DNA of 64,000 nucleotides from an uncultured Flavobacteriaceae bacterium (GTDB lineage Bacteria > Bacteroidota > Bacteroidia > Flavobacteriales > Flavobacteriaceae). Position 1 is the stretch's first letter. Each line of letters opens with the position of its first letter. The notes below the pieces were generated by a model. It searched no databases, was not told the DNA's origin, and saw only the letters and a list, made by a program, of their open reading frames with translations. The position numbers were made by a program, and so were the translations under genes. The stretch spans positions 1 to 64,000 of the forward strand of contig CAJJDI010000002.1 in NCBI GenBank assembly GCA_905182835.1, given 5' to 3'. This document shows positions 44,701 to 54,532 of the stretch, piece by piece.

Positions 44701-47115
44701 ATGGCTAGAGTATTTTTAGTGGGTTTTTGGGATTCTGTTTCGAACTTGATATTAAGGAATAGGCTCTTAATAATCACTTTATTAATTTTAGCTACTTCAT
44801 TTTTTGTTAATAATTGGCAATATATTAAGTTTTCAAATACAGAGGCAAACTTACTACCAGACACGCACGAAGTCAACCTTCAGTATTTAGATTTTACTGA
44901 TAAATTTGGTGAAGAAGGTAATTTAATTGTAATTGGGGTTAAAGATTCCCTGTTATTTACACTTAAAAATTTTAATGCATGGAATAAATTATCAAAGGTA
45001 TTAAAAGATACAAACTTTGTTGAATCAGTTATAGCAATTGGTGATCTACAAAAACTTAAAAAAGATAAAAAAAGGCAACAATTTTACCTTGAACCTTTTA
45101 TCCAAGATACGATCAAATCAGACCTTGAATTAATTTCATTAAAAAAAGAATTATTTGAAAAATATCCTTTTTATGATGAGTTTCTATTCAATACTAAATC
45201 AAAAGCAGTAAGAACTGCAATACATTTAAAAAAATCTATTGTAAATGAAGTTGGCAGAGAAGATTACATCAATACGGTTTTAATTCCTCAGGTTGAAGCT
45301 TTCGAAAGCAAATACGGATTGGATATTAAGATATCAGGAATGCCTTATGTAAGAACAAAAAATGCAGATAACATTAAAAGTGAAATTTCTACTTTTGTTA
45401 TTTTAGCGTTAATAATTACATCAATAATTTTTTTCCTTTTCTTTAGATCTTTTAGAGCAACTTTTATTTCATTATTTGTGGTAATGATTGGGGTGGTTTG
45501 GACTGTCGGAATTCTTGGACTTTTTATTATTAACACTCCTGCTGGGGATTTTGAAATATCCGTTCTTACAGGTCTTATTCCCCCTTTAATAATAGTAATT
45601 GGGATCCCAAATTGTATTTTTCTAATAAACAAATATCAACACGAGGTTAACGAGCATGGTAATAAAGCTAAATCACTTCAGAGAGTTATTACTAAAATAG
45701 GTAATGCTACTTTGATGACTAATGTAACTACTGCTTCAGGATTTGCTACATTTATAATTACAGACAGTAAACTGCTGGAAGAGTTTGGAATTGTTGCTTC
45801 TCTAAGTATTTTAGCAATTTTCGTGTTATGTATTTTAATCATTCCAATAATTTATAGTTTTTTACCTATTCCAGAAGAAAAACATTTAGAACACTTAAAT
45901 AAAAACTGGATTAATTCACTTGGTGATTGGATTGAGAATACTGTAAAGAAAAGTAAAATCAATATATACATAATTTCTATAATGTTACTTGTAACGAGTA
46001 TTATTGGAATATATCAAATACGGATATCAGGAAGTATTATAGACGATATGCCACAAAAAGCAGATTGGTTTGATGATATAATGTTTTATGAAAAAGAATT
46101 TAATGGGATAATGCCGTTAGAAATTTTGATTGATACTAAACGTAAGAAAGGAGTCACAAAACTCTCTACCATTAAAAAAATGAGTCAAATAGAGGATGTT
46201 ATTTTAGAAATCCCAGAATTATCAAAACCTATTTCAATGGTTAGTTTGGTTAAATATTCTAAACAAGCTTATTACAATGGTAATCCAAAATATTATCAAG
46301 TCCCAACTTCTCAAGAAAACAGCTTTATATTATCCTATGCAAAGAATTCAACTTCAGATTCAGATGTTGATTTAATCAAAAATTACGTCGATTCTACAGG
46401 GCAATACACTAGAATTACAACGTTTATGAAAGATATGGAGATTGAAAAAATGGAGGAAATTGAAGAAAAGTTGAATTATGAGATTTCTAAAATAATGCCT
46501 TCAGAAAACTATGAAGTATCAATAACAGGCAAAGCCTACTTGTTTCAAAAAGGAACTAAATATTTGGTTAAAAACTTAATTTTATCTCTTTCTTTAGCTA
46601 TCTTTTTAATAGCTGGATTAATGGCATATATGTTCAGGTCAATAAAAATGATATTTATTTCATTAATTCCAAATATACTGCCATTAATAGTGACAGCTGG
46701 GTTAATGGGGTATTTAGGTGTTCCTATAAAACCATCAACGATATTAATATTCAGTATTGCCTTTGGGATAGCTGTAGATGACACTATTCATTTTTTAGCT
46801 AAATACAGGCAAGAATTAATCGCAAATAATTGGGAGGTTCATAAATCTGTTTATAACGCTCTTCGGGAAACTGGAGTTAGTATGTTTTACACCTCAATAG
46901 TCTTATTTTTTGGGTTTTCAGTGTTTACAGTTTCTGATTTTGGAGGAACAGTTGCACTTGGTGCGTTAGTTTCAGCTACGCTATTGTTTGCGATGTTAGC
47001 GAACCTCTTACTACTACCATCAATGTTGTTATCTCTTGAGGGCTCAATTGCAAATGAAAAAGTTTTAAAAGAACCTTCAATAAAAATTATTGAAGATGAT
47101 AACCTAGTGAATTAA
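44701..47115 (+). CDS. RND/MMPL-family membrane transporter
   Basis: 804 residues with two repeats of the half-RND layout. One membrane helix near residues 20-38 is followed by a periplasmic domain. A five-helix block follows (about 230-410, with TSIIFFLFFRSFRATFISLFVV and ATLMTNVTTASGFATFIITDS). A second helix, second periplasmic domain and second block come next (SIAFGIAVDDTIHFLAKYR near residue 690, with the proton-relay style Asp pair). The shape fits hydrophobe/HpnN- and MmpL-like exporters. The substrate is unknown and there is no adjacent membrane-fusion or outer-membrane partner. Confidence 0.85.
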   Translation: MARVFLVGFWDSVSNLILRNRLLIITLLILATSFFVNNWQYIKFSNTEANLLPDTHEVNLQYLDFTDKFGEEGNLIVIGVKDSLLFTLKNFNAWNKLSKVLKDTNFVESVIAIGDLQKLKKDKKRQQFYLEPFIQDTIKSDLELISLKKELFEKYPFYDEFLFNTKSKAVRTAIHLKKSIVNEVGREDYINTVLIPQVEAFESKYGLDIKISGMPYVRTKNADNIKSEISTFVILALIITSIIFFLFFRSFRATFISLFVVMIGVVWTVGILGLFIINTPAGDFEISVLTGLIPPLIIVIGIPNCIFLINKYQHEVNEHGNKAKSLQRVITKIGNATLMTNVTTASGFATFIITDSKLLEEFGIVASLSILAIFVLCILIIPIIYSFLPIPEEKHLEHLNKNWINSLGDWIENTVKKSKINIYIISIMLLVTSIIGIYQIRISGSIIDDMPQKADWFDDIMFYEKEFNGIMPLEILIDTKRKKGVTKLSTIKKMSQIEDVILEIPELSKPISMVSLVKYSKQAYYNGNPKYYQVPTSQENSFILSYAKNSTSDSDVDLIKNYVDSTGQYTRITTFMKDMEIEKMEEIEEKLNYEISKIMPSENYEVSITGKAYLFQKGTKYLVKNLILSLSLAIFLIAGLMAYMFRSIKMIFISLIPNILPLIVTAGLMGYLGVPIKPSTILIFSIAFGIAVDDTIHFLAKYRQELIANNWEVHKSVYNALRETGVSMFYTSIVLFFGFSVFTVSDFGGTVALGALVSATLLFAMLANLLLLPSMLLSLEGSIANEKVLKEPSIKIIEDDNLVN

Positions 47116-47131
47116 ATATATTTTAATACTT

Positions 47132-47139
47132 TATCTTTG
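47132..47139 (+). promoter_or_regulatory. Candidate -7 promoter element for asnS-rpoN
   Basis: TATCTTTG (TAnnTTTG) lies 22 bases before the asnS ATG. No clear TTTG at the -33 position. Confidence 0.5.
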
Positions 47140-47161
47140 ATAATATAACTTTAGAATCAAA

Positions 47162-48595
47162 ATGAAAAATAACTCTGTAAAAGATCTATTACTAAATACA
47201 AAGACAAATTCAATCGTCACAGTTAATGGATGGGTGAGAACGTTTAGAGCTAATCGATTTATAGCACTAAATGATGGCTCTTCTATTAATAATATTCAAT
47301 GTGTTATAGATTTTGAGAGTTTTGATGAGATGATTTTAAAGAAAATTAATACTGGGACTTCTTTAAAAATTACAGGTTCGCTTGTAGAAAGTCAAGGTAG
47401 TGGGCAAAAATTCGAAATTATAGTTTCTGATTTAGAAATATTAGGAGATTGTGATTCTGAGAAATTCCCTATTCAACCAAAAAAACACTCATTTGAGTTC
47501 TTACGCGAGAATGCACATTTAAGAACTAGAACTAGTACATTTAGTGCAGTCATGCGCTTAAGATCAAGCTTGTCTTTTGCTGTCCATAATTATTTCAATT
47601 CTAATGGGTTTTATTATGTCCACACTCCAATCATTACATCAAGTGATGCAGAAGGTGCGGGTGAACAATTTAGGGTAACTACACTTGATCCTAAAAACCC
47701 TCCATTAGATGACAAAAACGAAGTTGATTACTCTAAAGATTTTTTTGGAAAAGAAACAAGTTTAACCGTATCTGGGCAATTAGAGGCGGAAAGCTATGCA
47801 ATGTCTTTGGGAAAAGTATATACTTTTGGACCAACATTTAGAGCAGAAAACTCTAACACATCTAGACATTTGTCAGAATTTTGGATGATTGAACCAGAAG
47901 TTGCTTTTATGGATTTAGATGGCAACATGGATTTAGCAGAAAATTTCTTAAAATATCTGTTAAATTATATAATTGAAAACAACACTAGTGATTTAGAATT
48001 TTTGGAAGAAAGATTAATTAATGAGGATAAGACAAAACCTCAGAATCTCAGAAATGAAATGTCCTTAATAGAGAAAATAAAATTTGTTATTAACAATGAT
48101 TTTAAAAGAATAACGTACACCGAAGCGGTTGAAATACTTAAGGGTTGTAAACCAAATAAAAAGAAGAAATTTAAATATTTGATTGAAAATTGGGGTGCAG
48201 ATTTACAAAGCGAGCATGAAAGATATTTAGTAGAAAAACATTTTAAGTGCCCGGTAATAATATATGATTACCCAGCTAACATTAAGGCTTTTTATATGAA
48301 GTTAAATGAGGACAAAAAAACTGTTAAAGCAATGGATATTCTATTCCCAGGGATTGGGGAAATAGTTGGTGGTTCACAAAGAGAAGAAAGGTTAGATGTT
48401 CTAAATAATAAAATGAAAGATATAGGGGTAAATCCTGAAGAGTTATGGTGGTACACAGATTTAAGAAAATTTGGTACAGCTAAGCATTCTGGATTTGGAC
48501 TAGGGTTTGAAAGATTAATTATGTTTGTTACAGGAATGTCAAACATTAGAGATGTGATCCCTTTCCCAAGGACTCCCCAAAACGCTGAGTTTTAA
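47162..48595 (+). CDS. asnS: Asparaginyl-tRNA synthetase
   Basis: 477 residues. An N-terminal OB-fold anticodon-binding domain (VTVNGWVRTFRANRFIALNDGSS) is followed by the class II catalytic core: motif 2 region FGPTFRAENSNTSRHLSEFWMIEPE and motif 3 GFGLGFERL. It charges tRNA-Asn with asparagine, so this organism does not depend solely on the amidotransferase route. It is 11 bases ahead of rpoN, a conserved flavobacterial pairing. Confidence 0.96.
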   Translation: MKNNSVKDLLLNTKTNSIVTVNGWVRTFRANRFIALNDGSSINNIQCVIDFESFDEMILKKINTGTSLKITGSLVESQGSGQKFEIIVSDLEILGDCDSEKFPIQPKKHSFEFLRENAHLRTRTSTFSAVMRLRSSLSFAVHNYFNSNGFYYVHTPIITSSDAEGAGEQFRVTTLDPKNPPLDDKNEVDYSKDFFGKETSLTVSGQLEAESYAMSLGKVYTFGPTFRAENSNTSRHLSEFWMIEPEVAFMDLDGNMDLAENFLKYLLNYIIENNTSDLEFLEERLINEDKTKPQNLRNEMSLIEKIKFVINNDFKRITYTEAVEILKGCKPNKKKKFKYLIENWGADLQSEHERYLVEKHFKCPVIIYDYPANIKAFYMKLNEDKKTVKAMDILFPGIGEIVGGSQREERLDVLNNKMKDIGVNPEELWWYTDLRKFGTAKHSGFGLGFERLIMFVTGMSNIRDVIPFPRTPQNAEF

Positions 48596-48606
48596 AAATT
48601 AGCTAA

Positions 48607-50022
48607 ATGCTTAAGCAATCACTAAAATTAAAGTTATCTCAAAAATTATCTCCTCAACAAATACAATTGATGAAGCTAATACAATTACCTGTATTAGATT
48701 TTGAACAAAAATTAAAACAAGAAATTGAAGAAAATCCAGCTTTAGAAATTGTTGAAACTGCTCCTTCAGACGATGAGTTTAATAAAGATGAAAATATTGA
48801 TGTAGAAGAATATATCAACGATGATGAAATACCAGATTACAAATTAAAGTCCTATAACTCTTCAGAACATGAAGAGAATACGATACCTTATGCTTCTGGA
48901 ATATCATTTAACCAGCTAATATTAAATCAACTACATACAGAAAGGTTAGATGAATTTGAAATGAGGATTGCTGAATTTTTAGTTGGATGCATAGATGAAG
49001 GAGGGTACATCCGTCAAAGTTTAGAAGATGTTATAGATGACCTAGCATTTACTCAAAATATTATAGTTGAATATGAAACAATAAATAATATTTTGAAAAC
49101 TATTCAAAACCTTGACCCTGCAGGAATAGGTGCAAGAACACTTCAAGAATGCTTATCATTACAATTAAGAAGAAAACAATCTGATAACTTAGATACGATA
49201 TTGGCATTAGAGCTAATTGATAATTCTTTTGATTTATTTACAAAAAGGCATTTTGAGAAACTGTTAGTAAAATACCATATTTCAGAAAAAGAGTTAAAAA
49301 GAGCAATTAAAGAAGTTGAAAAATTAAATCCAAAACCTGGGAACTCTCTGTCAAATAATAGTACAAAATTAATTGAACAAGTTATACCTGATTTTAAGAT
49401 AGAGATCATAAATAACGAATTGTTATTAAGTTTAAATGGGAGAAACAAACCAGTGATGAATGTTTCAAGAGAATACACAGAAATGTTAAAGGGTTATAGT
49501 TTAGAGAAAAATAGAAAATCTCAAAAAGATGCAGTTCAGTTTATAAAACAAAAGTTAGATTCTGCAAAATGGTTCATAGAAGCAATAGAGCAAAGAGAGC
49601 AAACATTAATGCTAACAATGAGGGCAATCATGACGTATCAGCAAGACTATTTTTTATCAGGAGATGAAAAGAAGATAAGACCGATGATATTAAAAAATAT
49701 TGCTAATGTGATCAATATGGATGTTTCTACTATTTCTAGAGTTGCTAATAGCAAATATGTAGACACTCCATATGGAACTAAATTGATTAAAGAGTTTTTT
49801 AGTGAGTCTATGACTAATAATGATGGTAAAGAAATATCTACAATCGAGATAAAAAAAATATTAGAAAAAATTATTTTTGATGAAGATAAACGCAAGCCTG
49901 AAACAGATGATTCTTTAGTTAAGCTTTTATTTAAAGAAGGGTATAAAATAGCAAGAAGAACGGTGTCTAAATATAGAGAACAATTAAATATTCCAGTAGC
50001 TAGGCTAAGAAAACAGCTTTAA
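48607..50022 (+). CDS. rpoN: RNA polymerase sigma-54 factor
   Basis: 471 residues. Region I is glutamine/leucine-rich (LKQSLKLKLSQKLSPQQIQLMKLIQLP). An acidic region II follows, then the core-binding domain and helix-turn-helix (MDVSTISRVANSKYVDTPYG). The RpoN box near the end reads ARRTVSKYREQLNIPVARLRK. Sigma-54 needs an AAA+ activator to open promoters; none is encoded in this window. It is convergent with exbD, six bases apart. Confidence 0.96.
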   Translation: MLKQSLKLKLSQKLSPQQIQLMKLIQLPVLDFEQKLKQEIEENPALEIVETAPSDDEFNKDENIDVEEYINDDEIPDYKLKSYNSSEHEENTIPYASGISFNQLILNQLHTERLDEFEMRIAEFLVGCIDEGGYIRQSLEDVIDDLAFTQNIIVEYETINNILKTIQNLDPAGIGARTLQECLSLQLRRKQSDNLDTILALELIDNSFDLFTKRHFEKLLVKYHISEKELKRAIKEVEKLNPKPGNSLSNNSTKLIEQVIPDFKIEIINNELLLSLNGRNKPVMNVSREYTEMLKGYSLEKNRKSQKDAVQFIKQKLDSAKWFIEAIEQREQTLMLTMRAIMTYQQDYFLSGDEKKIRPMILKNIANVINMDVSTISRVANSKYVDTPYGTKLIKEFFSESMTNNDGKEISTIEIKKILEKIIFDEDKRKPETDDSLVKLLFKEGYKIARRTVSKYREQLNIPVARLRKQL

Positions 50023-50041
50023 TAAAAATTAATTGCTGTTT
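50011..50041. terminator. Possible bidirectional terminator between rpoN and exbD
   Basis: AAACAGC and GCTGTTT form a 7-bp stem around a 17-base AT-rich loop that spans the 6-base gap between the convergent genes. There is no long T run, so the call is tentative. Confidence 0.35.
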
Positions 50042-50511
50042 AGAGAAACATCACCGATTCTAGTCGTATAATTAATCTTTAGAGCATTGACCTTTCTAAG
50101 TTCTTGCTTAACATCGCCTACGATACCCATAGAAGCATCCTTATCAACTTTTAAGGCTGTTGTAAGGAAAGGCCTAAGCTCTTCTCGTTTAGACTCTCTC
50201 TCAGAATATATAAATGCTGGAACATCACCAACTTCAGCAAACTTATCATTTAACTGTATTCTAGCTTCTTCTCCAAACTGGTCTTTAAAACCATCATTTG
50301 GCTTTCCTAGATAAATATACATAACAAGATCTTTCTTGTCTAGTTTTTCAACTTGATTAGCTGCAGGCAATTCATTCTTAATTTTTAATTCATTATCTCT
50401 CATAACGGTCGCAACCATAAAAAAGAATAATAGCATAAAAACTATATCAGGTAATGAAGCCGTGTTTACCGCAGGAAGCTCCCCTTTTTTTTTGTTATTG
50501 AACTTAGACAT
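50029..50511 (-). CDS. exbD: ExbD/TolR-family biopolymer transport protein (second copy)
   Basis: 160 residues. One membrane helix near the N-terminus (ASLPDIVFMLLFFFMVATVM) carries the conserved Asp of the ExbD/TolR family. A periplasmic domain of about 110 residues follows. It pairs with ExbB to form the proton-driven motor that energises TonB. It lies 11 bases after the other exbD. Tandem divergent exbD genes are usual in Bacteroidota. Confidence 0.92.
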   Translation of the reverse strand: MSKFNNKKKGELPAVNTASLPDIVFMLLFFFMVATVMRDNELKIKNELPAANQVEKLDKKDLVMYIYLGKPNDGFKDQFGEEARIQLNDKFAEVGDVPAFIYSERESKREELRPFLTTALKVDKDASMGIVGDVKQELRKVNALKINYTTRIGDVSLNSN

Positions 50512-50522
50512 AATAATAATAT

Positions 50523-51119
50523 TTATTGAACCTCAGATAATTTTTGAGGATATTCTAGTTTAATTTGGGTTATATTTTCTTTTAATTTAGCCTTACTTCC
50601 TGGCCAATTAACATCTTTATAGTTTTTCTGCATCTCAGTGTATGAGGTTCCAAATAATTCTTCACCTCTTCTATTCCTAAGGAATGTGTAAGCAGCAACT
50701 AATTCGTTTTGAACAGAAATATAAGTAGCATAAGTTGTTTCTCTTTCATTCTTTAATGAAATAATTGCCTTATCAGGATTGTCAGATGACTTTGGGTTTG
50801 CAGCACCTTTACAGTAGTTGCATTTGTCCTCTCCTGAACCTCCGCCATTATCTAAAAACTTAATGGCAGCTTCTCTTAATTCTTCGAGTTCCATTACTTC
50901 ATCTTCAACTAAAAGCTGATTTTTACCATTTAATATAACTGTGAAAATATTTTTCTGTTTTATTATAACATCCTCTTCAGATTCTTCTATTGGAGGTAGT
51001 TTTCTACTAATACCAGAATCAGTTTCTATAGTTGTTGTTACTAAGAAAAATATTAATAATAAAAATGCAATATCAGCCATTGATCCTGCATTGACTTCAG
51101 GGGAAGATCTTTTAGCCAT
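50523..51119 (-). CDS. exbD: ExbD/TolR-family biopolymer transport protein (first copy)
   Basis: 198 residues, longer than typical ExbD. The helix SMADIAFLLLIFFLVTTTIETD contains the motor Asp. The periplasmic domain has an insertion with the pair CNYC near residue 101, which could bind a metal or form a disulfide; that is only suggestive. It lies between the unknown four-helix protein and the second exbD, with short gaps, so the four genes form one operon. Confidence 0.92.
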   Translation of the reverse strand: MAKRSSPEVNAGSMADIAFLLLIFFLVTTTIETDSGISRKLPPIEESEEDVIIKQKNIFTVILNGKNQLLVEDEVMELEELREAAIKFLDNGGGSGEDKCNYCKGAANPKSSDNPDKAIISLKNERETTYATYISVQNELVAAYTFLRNRRGEELFGTSYTEMQKNYKDVNWPGSKAKLKENITQIKLEYPQKLSEVQ

Positions 51120-51122
51120 AAT

Positions 51123-51536
51123 TTATTTTTTCATATTTTTTATTCCGAAAAAAACCATAATACATGAAGCCGCTAGTATTAATGCATAAAACATAAATAA
51201 ACCAGCGCTAATTAATTTTGAACCAGATTCTGAAAGAATATTTCCATCTCGCAATGGAGTTTCTTCACCAGAAGACAAAACAAAATAGCAGATTAAGGCA
51301 GTTGCAATAAATATACCAACCACTTTCGAAGTACTTACCAATAAATCCTTATTGGAAGTGATATTTTTTAATGTAAAAAATAAAACAAAAGAAATAATTA
51401 ATGTTAGAATTGTATAAGCTATATACAATAGAGTTCCTATTTGACCATTATTTCCATTAATAATCAAACCAACCAATAGTATACCTATTATAGATAGGAT
51501 ACCAGCTGTGTAGTATGTTCCTTTATATAAATTCAT
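51123..51536 (-). CDS. Conserved-looking four-helix membrane protein in the exb operon
   Basis: 137 residues with four predicted membrane helices (about residues 9-28, 35-58, 70-88 and 107-133) and short loops. I do not recognise a named family. It starts two bases after exbB and ends three bases before exbD, so it is tightly embedded in the exbB-exbD-exbD operon and may be an accessory of that motor. The function is unknown. Confidence 0.75.
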   Translation of the reverse strand: MNLYKGTYYTAGILSIIGILLVGLIINGNNGQIGTLLYIAYTILTLIISFVLFFTLKNITSNKDLLVSTSKVVGIFIATALICYFVLSSGEETPLRDGNILSESGSKLISAGLFMFYALILAASCIMVFFGIKNMKK

Positions 51537-51538
51537 AA

Positions 51539-52357
51539 TTATTTTTTATTTTTAACTAATAAATCCATAAGAGATATAGAAGCGTTTTCCATATCATTTA
51601 CAATACTATCAATTTTTGATATAATGTAATTATAAAAAACTTGTAAAATAATAGCAACAACAAGGCCAAAGACTGTAGTAAGAAGTGCTACTTTAATACC
51701 ACCGGCTACTAATGACGGTTGCATATCTCCAGCAGCTTCAATTTTATCAAAAGCCTGAATCATCCCAATAACAGTACCCATAAATCCAAGCATAGGTGCT
51801 AATGCAATAAATAAAGATATCCAAGATACATTCTTTTCTAATTGTCCCATTTGGACTCCGCCGTAAGCGACAATAGCTTTCTCAGCAGATTCTAAATCTT
51901 CATCTGCTCTATCTAACCCTTGGTAAAAGATTGAAGCAACTGGGCCAGGAGTATTTCTACAAATTTCTTTCGCTGCATCTAAGCCTCCAGATTTTAATGC
52001 ATCCTCTACATCATTAGTCAATTTGTCTGAGTTTGATGTAGCTAAATTTAAATATATAATTCTTTCTATAGCTATTGCTAATCCTAATATTAAACAAAGA
52101 AGAACAATCCCCATAAAACCAGGGCCTCCTTCGATAAATCTCTTTTTTAGTTCTTGATGAAAGTTTGCGCTAGCAACCTCATCAACAACTGGAGTCTCTT
52201 CAACAGCCTCTACTACTGGAGTAGCCTCAACTACACTAGAGTCAGCAACTGCTTCAGTAATTTCTTGAGTTTCATCTTGTAACAGAGAAGTTTTTGCATT
52301 TAAGCTAGTTATCATTAACATTGATAAAACTGTAAGGATAGATAATAATCTTTTCAT
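51539..52357 (-). CDS. exbB: ExbB/TolQ/MotA-family proton channel protein
   Basis: 272 residues. An N-terminal signal-like helix and an acidic, Val/Glu-rich periplasmic stretch (about 25-70) precede the three ExbB helices. These include GFMGIVLLCLILGLAIAIERIIYL, ISLFIALAPMLGFMGTVIGMI and VALLTTVFGLVVAIILQVFYNY. The conserved LGFMGTVIGM and LLTTVFGL motifs line the proton path. It forms the TonB-energising (and possibly gliding-related) motor with the two ExbD proteins. It is the first gene of the operon, downstream of tRNA-Ser. Confidence 0.94.
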   Translation of the reverse strand: MKRLLSILTVLSMLMITSLNAKTSLLQDETQEITEAVADSSVVEATPVVEAVEETPVVDEVASANFHQELKKRFIEGGPGFMGIVLLCLILGLAIAIERIIYLNLATSNSDKLTNDVEDALKSGGLDAAKEICRNTPGPVASIFYQGLDRADEDLESAEKAIVAYGGVQMGQLEKNVSWISLFIALAPMLGFMGTVIGMIQAFDKIEAAGDMQPSLVAGGIKVALLTTVFGLVVAIILQVFYNYIISKIDSIVNDMENASISLMDLLVKNKK

Positions 52358-52433
52358 TTTATTTTTTCTTTTAATTTATTTAAGGGTTTAAAGATATAAA
52401 AAAAATGCAATTTTAAATAATAAATATTTTATG

Positions 52434-52521
52434 CAGAGAGGAAGGGATTCGAACCCTCGATACACTTTTGGTGTATACACACTTTCCAGGCGTGCGCCTT
52501 CGACCACTCGGCCACCTCTCT
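52434..52521 (-). tRNA. tRNA-Ser (anticodon GGA)
   Basis: An 88-base type II tRNA on the minus strand. Acceptor stem AGAGAGG / CCTCTCT, D arm GCCGAG..., anticodon stem CACGC / GTGTG around the loop CTGGAAA (anticodon GGA, reading UCC/UCU). A long variable arm (GTATACACC...GTGTATC) and T arm GAGGG-TTCGAAT-CCCTT follow. Discriminator G, CCA not encoded. Confidence 0.95.
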
Positions 52522-52590
52522 AAAATCAAAATTACATTCTCACAAATAAACTGAAAAAAAAACTAATCTTAAAACAAATTATAAGTTATT

Positions 52591-53640
52591 TTAAGATATC
52601 TCTCCGCTTATGCTAAGTTCAAACAAATTCTTAAAATCATTTAAGTTAGTATTTTTAGTTAGTAAAAACATAGATTTACAAATTGCAGATTCAATAGTAA
52701 TGTCTTTTCCAGATATTAACCCTAAATCAACTAGTCTAATCGAAGATTCATATTGCCCCATTTTAACACTTCCTTTAGGACATTGTGAAACATTAATTAC
52801 ATATTTACCACGTTCAATACAAGATTTAATTTCTTTTAGAAACCATTCTGAGTTTAATACATTTCCAGAGCCGTAAGTTTCAATAATCACTACTTTGGAA
52901 TAATCATCTGATAAAATATGTTTAACTATTTTTTTAGATATTCCTGGGAAAATTCTCAACAAAGAAACTCTATCATCAAGGGTATCATAAAAAACAGTGT
53001 TATTATTTACTGGTTTAAAGACATTGTTATAATTAATCTTTAAATCAACCCCAGACTGTGCAATTTCAGGATAATTAAAACTCGCATATGCCTTAAACTG
53101 ATCAGAATTTACTTTTGTAGTTCGATTACCTCGATATAACTTATTATTGAAGTACAAACAAACTTCTTTAATTACATTTTCTTGATTATTTGATAATAAA
53201 GCACTATCAAAATCATGTACTGATCTTGCTAATTGGATTGAAGTTATTAAATGCTCTTTTGCATCAGTTCTTAAGTCGCCTAATGGTAATTGAGATCCTG
53301 TCAGAATAATTGGCTTTGATAAATTTTGAATTAAAAAACTTAACGCTGAGGCTGTATAGCTCATAGTGTCAGTTCCATGTAATATCACAAACCCATCAAA
53401 AGAGTTATAATTAGTTTTTATTATTTCAACTAGTTCAATCCAATTATTGATGCAAATATTTGAAGAGTCGATAGGGTTTTTAATAGATATGGTATCAATA
53501 TGACAGTTTAAAAGTTTAATTTCCTTAACGTTATCTAAAATATTTTCAAAATTAAAAGGTTTCAAATAAGGTTGATTAGCTTCTTTAATCATACCAATTG
53601 TACCCCCGGTATATATTAATAATATTTTTGATTTTGTCAT
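52591..53640 (-). CDS. ansA: Type I L-asparaginase
   Basis: 349 residues, cytoplasmic type (no signal peptide). The two active-site loops are present: LIYTGGTIGMI, with nucleophile Thr near residue 14, and VILHGTDTMSYTASALSF, with the Thr-Asp pair near residue 90. LRTDAKEHL supplies the Lys. It hydrolyses asparagine to aspartate and ammonia. Its start overlaps the tatD stop by four bases (ATGA), so the pair is coupled; this tatD-ansA pairing is common in Bacteroidota. Confidence 0.94.
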   Translation of the reverse strand: MTKSKILLIYTGGTIGMIKEANQPYLKPFNFENILDNVKEIKLLNCHIDTISIKNPIDSSNICINNWIELVEIIKTNYNSFDGFVILHGTDTMSYTASALSFLIQNLSKPIILTGSQLPLGDLRTDAKEHLITSIQLARSVHDFDSALLSNNQENVIKEVCLYFNNKLYRGNRTTKVNSDQFKAYASFNYPEIAQSGVDLKINYNNVFKPVNNNTVFYDTLDDRVSLLRIFPGISKKIVKHILSDDYSKVVIIETYGSGNVLNSEWFLKEIKSCIERGKYVINVSQCPKGSVKMGQYESSIRLVDLGLISGKDITIESAICKSMFLLTKNTNLNDFKNLFELSISGEIS

Positions 53641-54410
53641 GCTTTGATTTTAAATAATTCAATTGCATTATTTGTGGTAACTTCTATTATTTTCTCTTCA
53701 GAAATATCATAAACTTCACTTAGCTTTTTAATAATTATTGATAAATAAGAACTCTCATTTCTTTTGCCTCTAAATGGAGTTGGTGCTAAATATGGAGAGT
53801 CTGTCTCAAGAACTAAGTTATCTAATGAAATGTTTTTTAAAAATTTATCGATGTTTCCATTTTTAAAAGTAACAACTCCTCCAATACCTAATTTCATATT
53901 AAAAGAAATTGCTTTCAGAGCCTGTTCATAACTACCACTAAAGCAGTGAAATATTCCCCTAAGTTTTTCTGATTTTTCATTTTCTAATACTTCGAAAATT
54001 TCATCAAAAGCATTTCTACAATGAATTACTATAGGAAGGTTTAACCTTTTAGCTAATTTTATTTGAAATGCAAATGCTTTTTTTTGAATATCTAATGTTG
54101 ATTTATCCCAATATAAGTCAATCCCAATTTCTCCAATTGCCACAATAAGTTGATTTTCCAAAACTTTTTCAACATGGTTTAATTCATCTAAATAGTTGCC
54201 CTTAACACTACAAGGGTGAAGGCCAGCCATCAAGTGCATAATTTCTGGGTATGCAGTTTTTAGTGCAATCATAGACTCCGTGTGGGACGAGTCTATAGCA
54301 GGAAGAAAAAAATTATTTATTTTTAAATCTAATGCACGTTCAATAACCGCGTCAATATCGCCAGCAAATTCTTTTAAATATAAATGAGTGTGAGTGTCCG
54401 TAATCATCAT
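53637..54410 (-). CDS. tatD: TatD-family metal-dependent hydrolase
   Basis: 257 residues, normal length. Metal ligands are seen in TDTHTHLY, EIGIDLYWD, VIHCRNAFDE, FHCFSGS and LETDSPYLAP. TatD proteins are TIM-barrel DNases with 3'-5' exonuclease or repair roles; despite the name they are not part of Tat export. It overlaps ansA by four bases. Confidence 0.93.
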   Translation of the reverse strand: MMITDTHTHLYLKEFAGDIDAVIERALDLKINNFFLPAIDSSHTESMIALKTAYPEIMHLMAGLHPCSVKGNYLDELNHVEKVLENQLIVAIGEIGIDLYWDKSTLDIQKKAFAFQIKLAKRLNLPIVIHCRNAFDEIFEVLENEKSEKLRGIFHCFSGSYEQALKAISFNMKLGIGGVVTFKNGNIDKFLKNISLDNLVLETDSPYLAPTPFRGKRNESSYLSIIIKKLSEVYDISEEKIIEVTTNNAIELFKIKA

Positions 54411-54532
54411 TTAGTAAAGATATATATACTTACTAAATAATGTGCAAGTATTTTTACAAGTAGCAAAGCCTCCAGTTATTTATTTTTGATTTATATATCA
54501 TATATCTTTTACAGAGAGGGGGTAAAAATAAA

